From positions 29,076,001 through 29,140,000 of the forward strand of contig OX485806.1 of NCBI GenBank assembly GCA_950295325.1: a stretch of DNA of 64,000 nt, given 5' to 3'. A program made the translations under genes and the position numbers. The notes below the pieces were generated by a model. That model saw only the letters and a list, made by a program, of their open reading frames with translations. It ran no database searches and was not told the DNA's origin. The stretch is from Polytrichum commune. Its lineage: Eukaryota > Streptophyta > Polytrichopsida > Polytrichales > Polytrichaceae. Positions 19,801 through 31,998 of this stretch are shown here, in pieces; the stretch's first letter is position 1, and every line of letters begins with the position of its first letter.

Positions 19801-22632
19801 AAATTACACATACCTTAAGCCCCCTTTACACTAGAGCTGAAGTTGAGAGCTTGAACTTGCAATTTTTGGGAGTTTGATGCTGGAGTTGAGAAGCTTTCAT
19901 CCAAAGCTCAAACTACTGAGAGCTTGATCAATCTTCAAACCCTCAATAGTTTGAGCAAATGTCAAGTGGTCATGCTCAAAGCGAGATATCAAAGGGGGGA
20001 ATGATGCAAAACAAAGAAGCTTTCATGACAAGCCAAAGAATGCTTGACAGGCCACAATGAGAGCTCAAATTCTCCACATCCTATGAGGTACCTTAGGATT
20101 TTGACCAAGAGCTTGTCAAAAACGATCAAGAGCTTTTGCAGTCTAGTCATTCCACATGGGACCCTTGAGGCCTATGCCTTCAAAGTTTTGTAAGCCTGGT
20201 AAAAAGTTCAACCTCTCAAGTTGAAAGCTCATGTGTAAGGTGGATATGAGTGAACAAGCATGCATAAAAGGCTCCCTTGAAGCCAATGAGAAGGCTCCTT
20301 TCTTCGAGCTCTCAATCTCTCTAGTGTAAAGGGGGGGCCTAAGAAGATCTTATATACTTGCTTAGTCTGTAACTGATATTTTTTATATGCTCTCTGCCCA
20401 GGGAGCACCGGATACCATGAAAGAAGCCAACATTCCACGTATGCAGTTGCCGCGCTGTGAGCATTGCAATGGGTTACTCCGGCCACATGTTGTTTGGTTT
20501 GGGGAGTCTCTGGACCCAACAATCATGGAGCGTACTGATGCTGCTTTAGAAAAATGTGACTTGCTTCTTGTGATTGGCACTTCGGCTGTAGTTTATGTAA
20601 TCCATGAACCCACAAATTTTTGTTGTTTCCCTTATCAATGAAATCTATTAGTTTATCATATAGGTTGGCAGATTTGAATCTAATTCGTAATTTCTACCTA
20701 AATCTGAGGATTTCAGAGTATTTCATGATGGTTTCAATAAATTAACAATTTTAGCACTTGTCTCTTTAGTAAGTAGCAAGTAATGCAAGACTTTTTAGGT
20801 TTCTAGGATAGGTTAATCATCACAAATTTCCAACTTATTACATTAGAATAAAACCTAGTGGTGTATAATGTACATATATTTTAACATATGTATTATTCTT
20901 ATGTAAGAATTTGGTTTGGTTCAGCATTATGTGGTGCATATTTGAAGTAATAAGAAAACAATGCAATTTCTACACATTATTCATGAAATGACAAAGTCTT
21001 TTCAACATTTTATTGTTTTTACATTATAATTTTGCCTCTGGAAGTTTGTAACGATGGCTTAAAGTTTTATGTGGGTGATGGATTTGCAGCCAGCTGCAGG
21101 ATTTGCTCCCATGGTTAAGGCACATGGGGGTGTGGTTGCGGAGTTCAACATTGAAGATACTCCGGTCAGCTATAACTGCAGGTGCATGTGTCTTGCCAAA
21201 GTCTTTCATGCAAGTGATGAAGTTGTAGCACATATTTTGAGATCTAATAAGGTAGACATGACTTCGATGAATACTTTTCTCTCTGCATCTATTTCTCATA
21301 ATATGACACCTGCAATTAGTGCAAGATGATTAGCAAATCCAAATCGTGCCTGTAACCATTTGCCTCATAATTTTTGGAGCTCATGTAGATATCTTATTCA
21401 TCATCGAAGTGAAGATTGTCATGCTCATTAAGTGGTCATATAGGTCACCCCAATCATGTTCACTATCGAACCTAGAATGGTCAGTATATTTTGAGCATGC
21501 AGTCCATTCTCATTTAAATACGTGTTTTTGGTGCCAGTTCTTAGGTCCATACCTAACCACATACCACTTGATAATAGATGTCCAGATTATTGTTGTGTTT
21601 GATTTAGGCATGTCTACCTTATCCGGATGCCAAATTGTATAGTTTCTACCAAACTTTTAATAACGTTGCTGGAGGTTTGCTATTCTGACTACATCTGCCA
21701 GAATTCTGAGTTATATTACTAGTTTATCATTCAAGTTTCTCCACCTACAAATGCAGTGAAATTCTTTTAGAAGTTAGCATGTGTTCGGTTCTGGCCAAGC
21801 TGAAAATAGTTAACACACCTAGCAGGATTGGACAGTTTTGTTGATTAAACATGTGCGTGTGTGATTTGAGGTAGATTTGAGGCAGTAGAACAATGCCCAT
21901 AATTCTTTATCCTTCCGAAATGTCCAGGTGGTGTGACACAACATGAATCCCTAAGGGTCCTTGAGGCCCAGAATGGGCCTCAAAATGTCATACAGAGGGG
22001 TTTGACATCACATCTTTACCTTTTTAGCTCTAGGTGTCAAGAATGACCCTATCCAAAATTAGCCCATTAATCATATGCATTATTCCACCTGGAGCATGCA
22101 TACATGTAAGTTGGATAGTAGAGAGATTTGACCTCGTATGAATGATGTAGTCTCAAATACGCACCATGTATATTGAATCACCATTGTCACATCTGACTTT
22201 ATTTCCATCTTTCAATAGTTTGTGCTAAATATGGATTCAATACCAAGACTAAGTAAATAATATTTCAACACTTCTTTGGGGTTTGTACCAATCATCATGC
22301 ATCTTGTATATATACATCCCTGGTCCTTCAAGTGGATGGTTGATATCATTAAATTGCTGTTGCCTGACCAATACCACGGATGGATTTTTTGTGCTATAGT
22401 TTACAATCAGGCTCTCATTTGAGTGAAAATCACGCACAAGTTGACATAAGGAAGTTGAATGTCTTACAGTTGTGAAGCTTACCTGCATTGGCTAGTTTTT
22501 GTCAGGCTTGCATCTCAACGATGCTTCACCTCTCTTTTTTACAGGTTCAAGTTTCATGGGCCCTCATCTATGACGTTACCGAGTGCTCTAGGCATTCAGG
22601 AGGAGGAGATGGTTCAGTTCAAGCAGTCGTGA
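16840..22632 (+). CDS. SIRT5-like class III sirtuin, probable mitochondrial NAD-dependent deacylase, 10 exons
   Basis: Inferred exons: 16840-17017, 17481-17538, 17962-18037, 18637-18732, 18879-18946, 19122-19224, 19564-19704, 20402-20596, 21090-21181, 22545-22632. All introns are GT-AG, all junction phases agree, and the sum is 1,095 nt (364 residues; 358 if ATG 16858 is used). Signatures: GAGISAESG and PTFRGEGG for NAD binding, QNIDGLH, catalytic His in ELHGS, zinc cysteines as CxxC pairs (TRCCNC and RCEHC), and VVWFGE. The segment EFYHYRR keeps the Tyr-x-x-Arg pair that in SIRT5 binds negatively charged acyl groups, so desuccinylase, demalonylase or deglutarylase activity is expected. The first about 50 residues are rich in Ser, Arg, Leu and Gln and poor in acids, like a mitochondrial presequence. 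Exons 1 and 2 are the least certain; a NAGNAG acceptor at 17478/17481 adds or drops one residue. The known seed-plant sirtuins, SRT1 and SRT2, belong to other classes. Confidence 0.85.
19819..20339. mobile_element. Tourist-like MITE in sirtuin intron 7
   Basis: 521 bp flanked by TAA on both sides (19816-19818 and 20340-20342). The terminal inverted repeat is about 35 bp, GCCCCCTTTACACTAGAG at the left and its near-complement at the right, followed by matching TTGAGAGCT. A 3-bp TWA target duplication points to PIF/Harbinger. It is non-coding. Its right end lies 60 bp before exon 8. Confidence 0.8.
21310..21700. repeat. Dispersed repeat Y, copy in sirtuin intron 9
   Basis: Matches about 46500-46860 in direct orientation over several hundred bases, including the blocks around GATTAGCAAATCCAAATC, AAGTGAAGATT and GTTTTTGG. 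It fills part of the longest intron of the sirtuin gene (1.36 kb). Confidence 0.6.
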
Positions 22633-23415
22633 AGGATATTGGATCGGATCAGGATCATTTATAACCTCTCAATCCTTGCAGGAATTTATTTTTGCTCATC
22701 CTATTTCCCCTCATTTCACTTGTGTGTAACATATCTTTGTTTATGGATCTCACCTTCAATGTGAAGAATTATAAGTTGTAAATTCTGAAGGGAGCATTAG
22801 GGAGCTTGACAAGATAACCAGGGATACTAGTTATGTTTTTTTTATAGCAGGTATGTACTCATATACTGAACGGGTATATCACACAGAACTACTGAGAAGT
22901 TTCTCCTTGCCTAAAGTTTATGGTTTTTACAGTAGTCTGGTTTAATATTTCCTTCTTTTCAAAAGCCTGCTGTGGAGACTCTTGCATGTGCAATTTAATA
23001 TGTGTGAGCATGTGTGACACAGCAACACTATTTGAATTTTGTGGACGTTACTGTAAGTTTAGTTGTCTTTACACCCAAGTATTTGGAAAAGACAGTACTC
23101 TTATCATGGGGTGACTTTGTAACATGTAACATCAAATGAGAAGGCACTTTGTGATATAATTGGCATGAAGACTTCTATGTTTATATTTAGAAGCATCTCT
23201 GCAAGGTGGGCCTAGCTACACCCTCAAGTAGAGATCATGTTTATTTTACTCTCTTGCTTGGGGGTCATTTTGGCTTCAATTCACACCTTGCCAACTGGCT
23301 GTCTAAATCAAAATCGACATGTAAACTATAAATATGGTACAAAATTATTATATGGAAAGTAGTCAACAAAGGCAAAGGTCATCTCATTTCTGACTTATAA
23401 AACTTCTTATTTTTG
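22633..23415. other. Sirtuin 3' UTR and intergenic DNA
   Basis: The first few hundred bases after the sirtuin stop are probably 3' UTR (TTGCAGGAATTTATTTTTGC and further T-rich sequence). Beyond that I see nothing recognisable. Confidence 0.35.
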
Positions 23416-23419
23416 GAAC

Positions 23420-23650
23420 AACTACACTGTTTATGATGTTTAGTGTCACTCATTATTTAGAAGTATGCAATGCAATAACTTCTTACTCTAGAATTGAAAA
23501 TTTTACTATAGGTTGAATAGTAAAATGATTGAATAGTATGTTTTGACACTATCAAACATAAGTGACATTACTTGGTAGAATAGAGCAAATAGTCATAGCA
23601 CTGTGTAACTCTAAATAGTAAGTGACATTAAATACCATAAATGTTGTACC
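23420..23650. mobile_element. Short MITE, family ending in ACACYGTTTATGGTATTTAG
   Basis: The left end ACTACACTGTTTATGATGTT, and a further 20 bases, is inverted at the right end over about 40 bp with some mismatches. The same family is seen at 45016-45241 and in part at 40683, 48340 and 48786. It is non-coding. Confidence 0.65.
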
Positions 23651-23837
23651 TCTTCATATTGGAATGAGGTCATCACCATTTAGGATATGTTATGTGACCT
23701 TTTTAGCACCTTCTTGGATGAACATACCTTCAAAACTCATTTATAAGCCCAACTATGGCCAGTTAAGAAAGTCAAGTGTTATTTGAGGTGCGGGCATGCT
23801 CTTTTTAGGTCTGAGTCCAAATTATTAAAAAAATGAA

Positions 23838-24047
23838 GTGGTGCTAGTTACAGATGAACTGGTTGAGTTTATAAATAATCCGTTGAAGTTCAAGACTTCA
23901 GGAGAAATACTGATCATTTTAGGGGAATTTAGAGAATCTACCCCAATTGAATAAAGAACCATCGAAAGATCACAACACGTAAAACGGTTGGACTTGGAAA
24001 CACTAGGATCTCCACTGGTCATACCCAAAAATCTCCACGGACACTGC
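23838..24047 (-). mobile_element. MULE-type MITE (AACCGGTT family), reverse orientation
   Basis: About 210 bp matching the family consensus in reverse: GTTACAGATGAACTGGTTGA near the start, GGACTTGGAAACACTAGGATC, and the end CACGGACACTG. The left terminus is worn. Complete copies at 25841, 33487 and 41901 show the 9-10 bp target duplications that define the group. Confidence 0.65.
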
Positions 24048-24341
24048 TACCAATCAACGATTAAGTTAGTGCACTTAATTTGCATGGTATAAAGGTGACA
24101 GTCGGATCCCTTTCTCTAAAGGCCAGTCACCAGTATAAGTCAGGTATTTATACGGGAATGTGAGAATGTCAACCCTATTCCATTTGGCCACAACAAATAG
24201 GTAGATAAATTGTCAAACACTGTAAACTTTGCAACCAATGTCTGGGGAGGATTTTGGACATAATCGGCTGATATCCTAATATTTCCAAGTCCAACCGGTT
24301 ACATGTCATCTTTTGGTTTCTCTTTCTTAGGTTGGGGTAAT

Positions 24342-25372
24342 TTAACATGTGATTGAACAATGAAAACATGATTTTATTCAACTGTACGAATATAGTCTAA
24401 GATTCATCCTTCATAACCCTCCCACTCAATGTCCCGGGAGATTTTTGGGCATCATCCGTCATAATCATAGTGTATCCAAGTCAAACTGGTTACATGTTGT
24501 GATCTTTCGGTTTCTCTTTATTAATTTGAGGCATATTCCACAGATTCCTCTAAAAAGGATGGGTAATTTTCCTGAGGTCTTGAACTTCAACGGGTTATTC
24601 CTCAAACTCGACTGGTACATCTGTAAGTAGCAGCCGGCTCTCCCTGTTCATTGTTTGCAACTACTTCATGGAAAGTAAGATGCTCTGCTCATGAAGGAGT
24701 CATGCAGGGCGGCTTTGGTTTCAATGGAATCGGTGTTTTCTTCAGATTGGGGAATTTTTGTCTCTTAAGAAGTGGTTGGTTTGCTTGCAATAATGCAACA
24801 AAGTTATTAGGTAGCCAACCCACATCTATTTGGTGCACAAATACTGTGGACACTACTTAAGATAGCATCAGCTTTGAGTCAGGCCACCAACAATCATCCA
24901 GCATATATGGCAATGGAATTAATCACTGAACGCAAAAAGGAAACAGAGATAAAGGGAGTTTAACACCTTTAAATGACATGGGGGTTGACTTCCACCAAAG
25001 ACGTATTCTTAAATACGATTTGAGAGCCTGATTTGGAGATGGCTTGCAGTGAGAGCAATGAATGTGAAGAATCGACCGCTAGTTACAAATGGACCGGGTG
25101 AATTTGAGATGTAACCGATTGAAATTCAAGACTCCGGGAAAATTACCCATCCTTTTTAGAGGAATCTGTGGAATATGCCTCAAATTAAAAAAGAGAAACC
25201 GAAAGATCACAACATGTAACCAGTTTGATTTGGAAATACTATGATTATGACTGATGATGCCCAGAAATCTTCCTGGACATTGAGTGGGAGGGTTGTGAAG
25301 GATGAATCTTAGACTATATTCGTATGGTTAAATAAAATCATGTTTCATTGTTCAATCACATGTTACATGTTA
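24342..25372. repeat. Large inverted repeat, about 305-bp arms around a 417-bp loop
   Basis: The left arm 24342-24648 and the right arm 25066-25372 are reverse complements at roughly 90 percent identity by eye. The arms contain a copy of the AACCGGTT MITE plus the same outer flank (for example CGAATATAGTCTAAGATTCA), so this is a true inverted duplication and not two separate insertions. A transcript would fold into a long hairpin. A truncated third MITE copy in the left-arm orientation lies just outside at 24238-24341. Confidence 0.75.
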
Positions 25373-25840
25373 CATTAGGAGGTAACACGTTGAATCTAGT
25401 GTACATGGACTTATGCTTTCTCTAAACTTTTATGGGTCTTAAGTTGAACTATGTTATGGTATCTTAATTGCACTATAGTTGTTTAAAGAGAAAATGAGAG
25501 ACAATATGGATAACATAATACAACGGCCTAGAAAAAATTTGTGTGCCCGGGAATTTGAGGGAGTGTTATTAGCATTATGCCAGTACAATGCCCTTCCAAT
25601 TGAATTGCAATAAGAATATCTCACCCAATATATGTTTAGGTGGCACTCAACTACGTGCTTTGAGTTGTTTTCATTCACCTTTACCCAACTTCATGTAGAT
25701 GGACTACTAGGGAAATTGTTGGGTCCGCACACCTACACCGTTGAATAATGTTATGTACATTAAACATTCAATTATGTGAGGCGTTAAAATTGGTGTGCTA
25801 TGTTAATTAGAGCAATATCACCAAGGGTAATGTGACATTC

Positions 25841-26065
25841 AGTGATCGGGGAGATTTTTGGACATAATCGTTTGAGATCTTAGTGTTTGCAAGTCCAACT
25901 AGTTACATGTTGACATCCTTCGGTTTTCCTTTCTTAAATTGGGGTATATTCTATAAATTCCTCTAAACTGACCGGTAATTTTCTTGAAGTCTTGAACTTC
26001 AACCGGTTATTTCTCAAACTCAACCGGTTCATTTGTAACCAACTGCCAATTCTCCCCGATCATAG
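25841..26065 (+). mobile_element. MULE-type MITE (AACCGGTT family), complete
   Basis: 225 bp between two exact copies of GTGACATTC (25832-25840 and 26066-26074), a 9-bp target-site duplication. The terminal inverted repeats are TGATCGGGGAGA at left and TCTCCCCGATCA at right. A 9-bp duplication is typical of Mutator-like elements. The interior is rich in AACCGGTT and CAACCGGTTC motifs. Confidence 0.8.
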
Positions 26066-26124
26066 GTGACATTCTCTGTAGTTGCCACCTAATGATTGCA
26101 AGACAATTAATGTGGATCCATGAG

Positions 26125-26413
26125 GGGCCACACTAAATAAGGGTGGGCTTACATCAGGGTCCATGTCAACGAAACTTGAGGTCCAAAAACACCCCTTTAT
26201 GGACCATACTTTCATACTCAAGATTTGAGTCGCCAGACTTGATAGGGACCACCGAGATTTGACGTGAAATTGATGCCACATTAGCACTACTTCATTTTTT
26301 CATACCTTGGACCTGGACTCAAGCGTGACCTCCTTGGGTCCAAAAAATATATTCTTCTCCAACATGATCACTTGATTTTGGAGATTCCTTGGTCTTGGAC
26401 CCCTAGTGTAAAC
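26125..26413. mobile_element. Tourist-like short element, TTTACACTAGGG family
   Basis: The left end TAAGGGTGGGCTTACATCAG and right end CCCCTAGTGTAAACC are inverted relatives. The interior shares the block around ATGCCACATTAG with 34060-34292, where it lies in the other orientation. Termini are diverged and exact limits uncertain. Confidence 0.5.
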
Positions 26414-28690
26414 CAATTTTGAAGTAATAGAGACTTTTTTTTTATACCATTTGGATATCTATAACGATGCGTTTTGCCATTTCTCATACCAGATGGGTAT
26501 GTTAATTTGGCGGTACCATTCTTGTATATGTACAATGCAAGAATCTTCATACCTAGGGGGAAACTATAATGAAGAAGATTACAAATTTCTTGATACTAAG
26601 CAGGGTATGGATATTGGTCAATATTTTGTTTTAGATTCCATTTGGGTTTATTTACCGTGGCAAGAACCTTCATGCCTAGGTAAAATTGTCCTAGTAATAA
26701 TATGACTTAGATGGTATTAACCTCAATAGTAACTTGGGTATACAAAAATTCTTACGCCTTGACATACCCACCAAATGGCACATGTGACTGGTACGACAAT
26801 TTTGATAACCACAAGTAGGTGCCATTGTGGTCCATGTTGCCCAAGGTTAAGATAAGAGTTCTTGATAAGAGTTCTTCTCTTGTATGTAGTAAAGTGAACA
26901 AGCGAAGTTGTAGTACATTACATCTAGTGAAGGTATTGTGAGTAGGACGAAAAATCCATATTGATAGTAGTAAATTTTGGAAAGAAATAACTATCAAGAG
27001 GAATTCCTTTTGTTGACAAGGAGTAGCGATTGGTACTAGTGTGAGCATGGAAACACATGCAATCACCACGCACGAATACCATGCCCACACTAGGACCAGT
27101 GATTGGCCCACATCAGTGGGAGAGTTCCCATCTTGATGGAGTTCTTGTTTTGTATGCTAGTGACACCGCAATATACATCCAAGGGGGTTTACTATGAGTA
27201 GGACACTACTAGCAATATATTTCAGAAAGAGATGAACTTCCCCTATCTAGAGGGACCTCGTGTTGTTGAGGAGCAACGACTACACTAAATATTTGTATGT
27301 AGTGTCATATGGTATTTTATGTCATTGTGATAAATTTTCTAGGGACACTTCTTATGAATAGGTTTATAAGAATTGTCATCCCATCTTACTTTTAGTTCAT
27401 TCATATGTGAATTACTGACACAAAGTTTGGTATGTATTGTGCATCCTAACAATTTTGTAATGAAATATTGTTACAGATGATTGAAATTTGATTTAAAAAT
27501 CACTTAGTAAGTGATATGGATGTAGGAGGGAGGCATGTGGGCAACTAGGGCTTTCAACCTGGGCTTTATGAAGATGATGGTGACAAATACGTATTTGATG
27601 ATTTTTGGATGACAATAGTTGTGTAGTGACTCTTGGTGTGTATGTGTCCACACGAGTGAACCTTTTTGAGAAGTTGATTATTTATTTATTTATTGAATTC
27701 AAGAAGAACACTTTGTAGATTTCAAACTTAGTAGAAAACTATATTTGTTTAAATGGCAAAAGGGGACTTGCTAGCCTTGCTAATTTATGCCATGGTGTGG
27801 ACCAAAACAAAGTGATGATATTGAAATTTGAGCAAAAAATAAACATTATAGACAAGAAACTAAGGGTGTAGTATATTAGAGGTGCCTATTCCCAATCAAG
27901 ATCTCATCATCAATTTATAGGGTACCGGAATTGTGATTAGGTTGGGACTTAATTTCGATTGGGTTGGGACTAATTTGATGAGCCTATAATTTGGCACCAC
28001 ATCAACCCTTGGGCGAAAAGGTCCACTATATTCTCAGACTAAGTGATAATTATGAGGGACATACATTATGCACATTTGAGCTCACTTGAAATTCATCTCA
28101 AGAAACATACATGGAAAATAATATCAATGTAAGGAACATCAACCAAATGCAAATAGGAAATGCAATTCACCTAATCTTCCCTTTTGGATTTCAAAGAGAT
28201 GGCCTTGCAAAGGTCAACAAATTCTTCCATGTTGATTTGGACGCAACCAACACATTAAATTCCCAACATGGACGAAACCCCAAGCATCTAAATGAAGAAT
28301 TCCATTGTTTGCTAAGAAGATGTTTACAATAATCAAAAATCGGTGTACAGAAACGAACTTTGAAGTCATCATTGTCATGTAATGCATAAATGATTGTTTC
28401 TTTATTTTCATCAGCAAATTAATAGAACAATACCAATTCCGTGGTGCTCAATCTCAAATCCAAAACAACTCAGCTTCTAAGGATATGTAGACAACGTAAT
28501 TACTAGGGCTTCCATTTGAGATTAGTAAGCGGTGACCTTCACAATGAGTAACTCACGCACATGTACATATTCAACTCCTTAAAGAGCTTCCCACATCGGT
28601 GGATTGAATTGCCAAGAGATGTGCAACACAAGTCAAGGGGAGGAGACTCGGGTTCAAGATTAGGGTTTTGGGCTTATAACAAATCCTCAC
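26414..28690. other. Intergenic, fragmentary repeats only
   Basis: There is no gene. The stretch 27060-27245 matches 35560-35810 in inverted orientation, and 27272-27345 holds a fragment of the CACTAAATATGA MITE family. The rest is AT-rich, and short frames such as 28111-28332 lack domain signal. Confidence 0.45.
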
Positions 28691-29680
28691 ATGAAATCTA
28701 CGGTATCACAACAGGCAATCCCTCTTCACATGTCAACCTCCCACTTGCTCTTCCCAAACCAATGTGGCAAACCCATGCACCAACAATCCAACCAGTGGCA
28801 TAAGAAGAAAAAGAACAAGAAGAAGACACTCCACACATTGACACGTGGTGCAATGCAAGGGTACGAGTTGACTTTTGTGGTGGTTTGCATGAACGACCAC
28901 AACAAACATGTGATATAAGGGAGAGAAATGTGACAATAAAGAGTGAGATTTGAACTAAGAACATCCGTTCCCTAGGGCATCAGGATATTAGAGAGTGAAT
29001 GAGTGACGTTACCGGGGGGGGGGGGGGGGTTGATGTTACGGAGGTTATGGTGTAGTAGTTGCTTTTGAGAAGCAATAGTTCACTTGTGTGGTGGTTTGCA
29101 TTAATGACCACGAAAGACTTGTGATACAAGGGAGAGACATGTGACAACAAAGAGTGAGATTTGAACTAAGAACATCCATTCCCTAGGGCACTGGGATATT
29201 AGACAGTGAGTGAGTGAGTGAGTGACATTACGGGGGGGGAGTAGTTCACGTTATGGTGTAGTAGCAGCGTTTGAAAAGCAACAGTTCAAGAAATACCTGT
29301 GATACAAGGGAGAGACATGTGACAACAAAGAGTGAGATTTGAACTTAGAACATCCGTTTCCTAGGGCATCAAGATATTAGAGAGTGAGTGAGTGACGTTA
29401 CGGGGGGAGTTGATGTTACGGAGGTTATGGTGTAGTAACAACTTTTGAGAAGCAATAGTTCACTTGTGTGGTGGTTTGCATGAACAACCACCCAACAAAA
29501 AACAAAACAAAAACTGTGATACAAGGGAGAGACATGTGACAACAAAGAGCGAGATTTGAACTAAGCGCATCCGTTCCCTAGGTCATCGGGATATTAGAGA
29601 GTGAGAGGGTGACGTTACCGGGGGGGAGTCGATGTCACGGAGGTTAGGGTGTAGTAGCTGCTTTTGGGAAGCGGGTAATG
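28691..29680. repeat. Tandem array of an about 200-bp unit, four copies
   Basis: The segment starting GTGATACAAGGGAGAGACAT, with AGAGTGAGATTTGAACTAAG inside it, recurs at about 28911, 29121, 29299 and 29516. Each copy is followed by a G-run of variable length (7 to 17 G). A single inverted relative lies at 50100-50410. The spacing of about 178-217 bp varies with the G-runs and small indels. Confidence 0.8.
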
Positions 29681-29751
29681 GGGCCATAAATGAGATACAT
29701 ACACGGATGGTGAGTTTCATGCAGGTGCCCTTTGCTTTTGGTTGCAGGGGA

Positions 29752-29772
29752 ATATATATATATATATATATA
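29752..29772. repeat. (TA)n microsatellite
   Basis: About ten TA units followed by TACACTAGGG and a TG-rich stretch. Confidence 0.85.
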
Positions 29773-30162
29773 CACTAGGGTGTGTATGTATGTGTGTGTA
29801 CTGAACTTGTGTATGGCGTACCTGATTCATACTTATTTTATACTCTCCCCCTAGCTCTCTCCTCTCACAACAGTTACATGCTCCCTCCCCTCCCTTCCTC
29901 GCTCTCTCTTTCTATCAAGCTCGGCGCTCTCTCTCTCTTCCTTCCTGAGGTGGGAGCCACTTTCCCGGGATTCCAGCCACAGGTGGCTGGTATAATGAAT
30001 ACGCCCCTCATGTCTCTCTAGCCTCACTATATTAGCCCCACCCAATCACAAGCGCCCCCACCCTTTTCCCTTTCACCGGCAGTTTGTGAAGAAGTGACTG
30101 GTTTCTGGTGGTGCCACCGTCCACTGTCCTAGGTTTAGAGCAGCTCAGCTAGGGAGTAGGGC
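29773..30162. other. Spacer with CT-rich low complexity
   Basis: Pyrimidine-rich runs (CTCTCTC, CCTCCC) at 29840-29945. No gene is recognised. Confidence 0.4.
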
Positions 30163-30165
30163 TTA

Positions 30166-30935
30166 GGGCCCCTTTCACACACGAGCCAAGAGCCGTGACC
30201 ACGGAATGGTGAGAGCCCAAAAGAAAGTGTCCAAAGGCCGTCCTCAAGGCACCTCCAAAACCGTGTAGCATGGTCATGGATTCCCAAGTGTAGTGTGAAG
30301 TCATGTGTGACCGGGCCCTCAACCAAATGCTATTTCAATGAGTTTCTATTCATGCGGGTCTTCACGCATGATAAGATAGAATAAGACAACGGTTGTGAGC
30401 GTTCGGAGTGTCATGGTCTCCCGGTTTTGTGTTAGACCTACCTCGAAGAAGTGGTTTTTGAACATGATTCATTCGATGTCGTGTAGACTTTACATCCATC
30501 TTGCATTTGCTTGCTTTGTTGGTCCCTCGAGCGTAGTGAGGAGCGAACTTGGACCGGCTATGTCTTTTCCACCAATGAGAGTGCGTGAAGTGCAATGGTC
30601 ACATGCCCTCAGTCATGTGTGTGAAGTGGTTGTTATATTATTTTCAAAACCCATCTCATGGAGTTAGGCCTCACACAAACTAGGAGACCTTTGAACTCCA
30701 AAATCTCACAACCGTTGATTTTATTGTATTTTATAATGTGTGAGGAACCCCTTTGAATAGGAATGCATTGAAATAGCATTTACTTGAGGGTTTGGTCACA
30801 TAGGTCACACTACACTTGAGGGCATGTGACTACATTACAAGATTTTGGAAGAGTCTTGGGATGGCATGTTGGACACTTCTTTTGGGCTCTCATAATTTCA
30901 TGGTCATGGCTCTCGGCTTGTGTGTGAAGCGACCC
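30166..30935. mobile_element. Tourist/Harbinger-like element, TTTCACACACGAGCC family
   Basis: 770 bp with TTA on both sides (30163-30165 and 30936-30938). The left terminus GGGCCCCTTTCACACACGAG and the right terminus TGTGTGTGAAGCGACCC are inverted repeats that extend through AGAGCCGTGACCA for about 40 bp. It is related to 30958-31330 and 45423-46267. It has no transposase and is non-autonomous. Confidence 0.75.
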
Positions 30936-30957
30936 TTAAACCACAGGCGTTAAAGGC

Positions 30958-31330
30958 CACTTAAGTCACACACGAGCCAAGGGCCGGGACCGTATGACTA
31001 TGAGGGCCCTTGACTCTCATCCAAAGGTTGTACCAATTGTCTAAGGTCCTTGACTCTGACATGGTTTGCCAAAATTTGCATCATGCCTAATTCCTAGAGG
31101 TGAGCGTAACGCAAATCCCCTACAAACCATGAAACATTATGAATAATTAATTAAAAGTTGTCATGCATGAATCCATGTAGACTTTTCATCCTTCATAATT
31201 TCTTTGGGCCCGTAGGCCTTCGTCTTCTAGTGTGGAGTGAAGTTAGACGGTCTCGGCTTTTTTGACCAATGAGAGATCTTAGAATGTAATGTGTGAAGTC
31301 ATGACCATGGAGCATGCTTTGTGAATGAGA
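30958..31330. repeat. Partial copy of the TTTCACACACGAGCC family
   Basis: It starts with a near-copy of the family terminus (CACACACGAGCCAAGGGCCG) and matches 45430-45745 in direct orientation, for example at GACCAATGAGAGAT. No right terminus is seen, so it is probably truncated. Confidence 0.55.
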
Positions 31331-31997
31331 GCACAAGGAAGTCCATGGACTATAGCCCCCAAAAATGCTGGAGGTCTCAAGCCCTTTTTGGTACAAACCC
31401 AAATCCCTGATGGATATTCCATCATGCATACCTTCAAGAGTTGTCTCAAAAAATTCCCCTACAAATCCCGGCCAACATTATCCATACTTGCCATGAGGGA
31501 TTCCATGTGGATTCTAATGGATTTTTCATCCATAAGAAACATTATGGGTTGTAATCCAAAAATGCCCTTATGTAACCTAGAGTGGGAGCCAATGCACTCA
31601 CAATCAATGAGAATTCAAGGATTCTCAAGAGCCACGTGTTAATGACGTTTGTGTAAACATGTCCTAAGGGCGAGTTTACATTAGGGGGTTGGGTCCAAGA
31701 AACTCGGTGGGGTCCAAAACACCCCTTGAGTAGTTCTTAGAGTGTTATTACCACCAATCATCCAGGGTTAGCCACACCAAAGGGCATCGTGTCAAAGTTT
31801 ATAAGGCACCATGATTAGGGTTTTAGAACAATTTTATTAGGGAGCAGGGTTAGAGTTAGGGTTCACATGAAAGTCCAAGTGCAAGAAACTTGGGGTTCAA
31901 AACACCCCTTCTGATGGTCCTTAAGAGTGCTCCCTCCAATTAAATGGGGTTGGCCACACCAAGGTGCATGCTATTCTAGACTACATGGGCTTGGGTT
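31331..31997. other. Degraded repeat DNA
   Basis: Contains phrases shared with the TTTACACTAGGG family (GGGTCCAAGAAACT and CAAAACACCCCTT at about 31700 and 31895) but no clean element boundary and no gene. Confidence 0.4.
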
Positions 31998-31998
31998 A

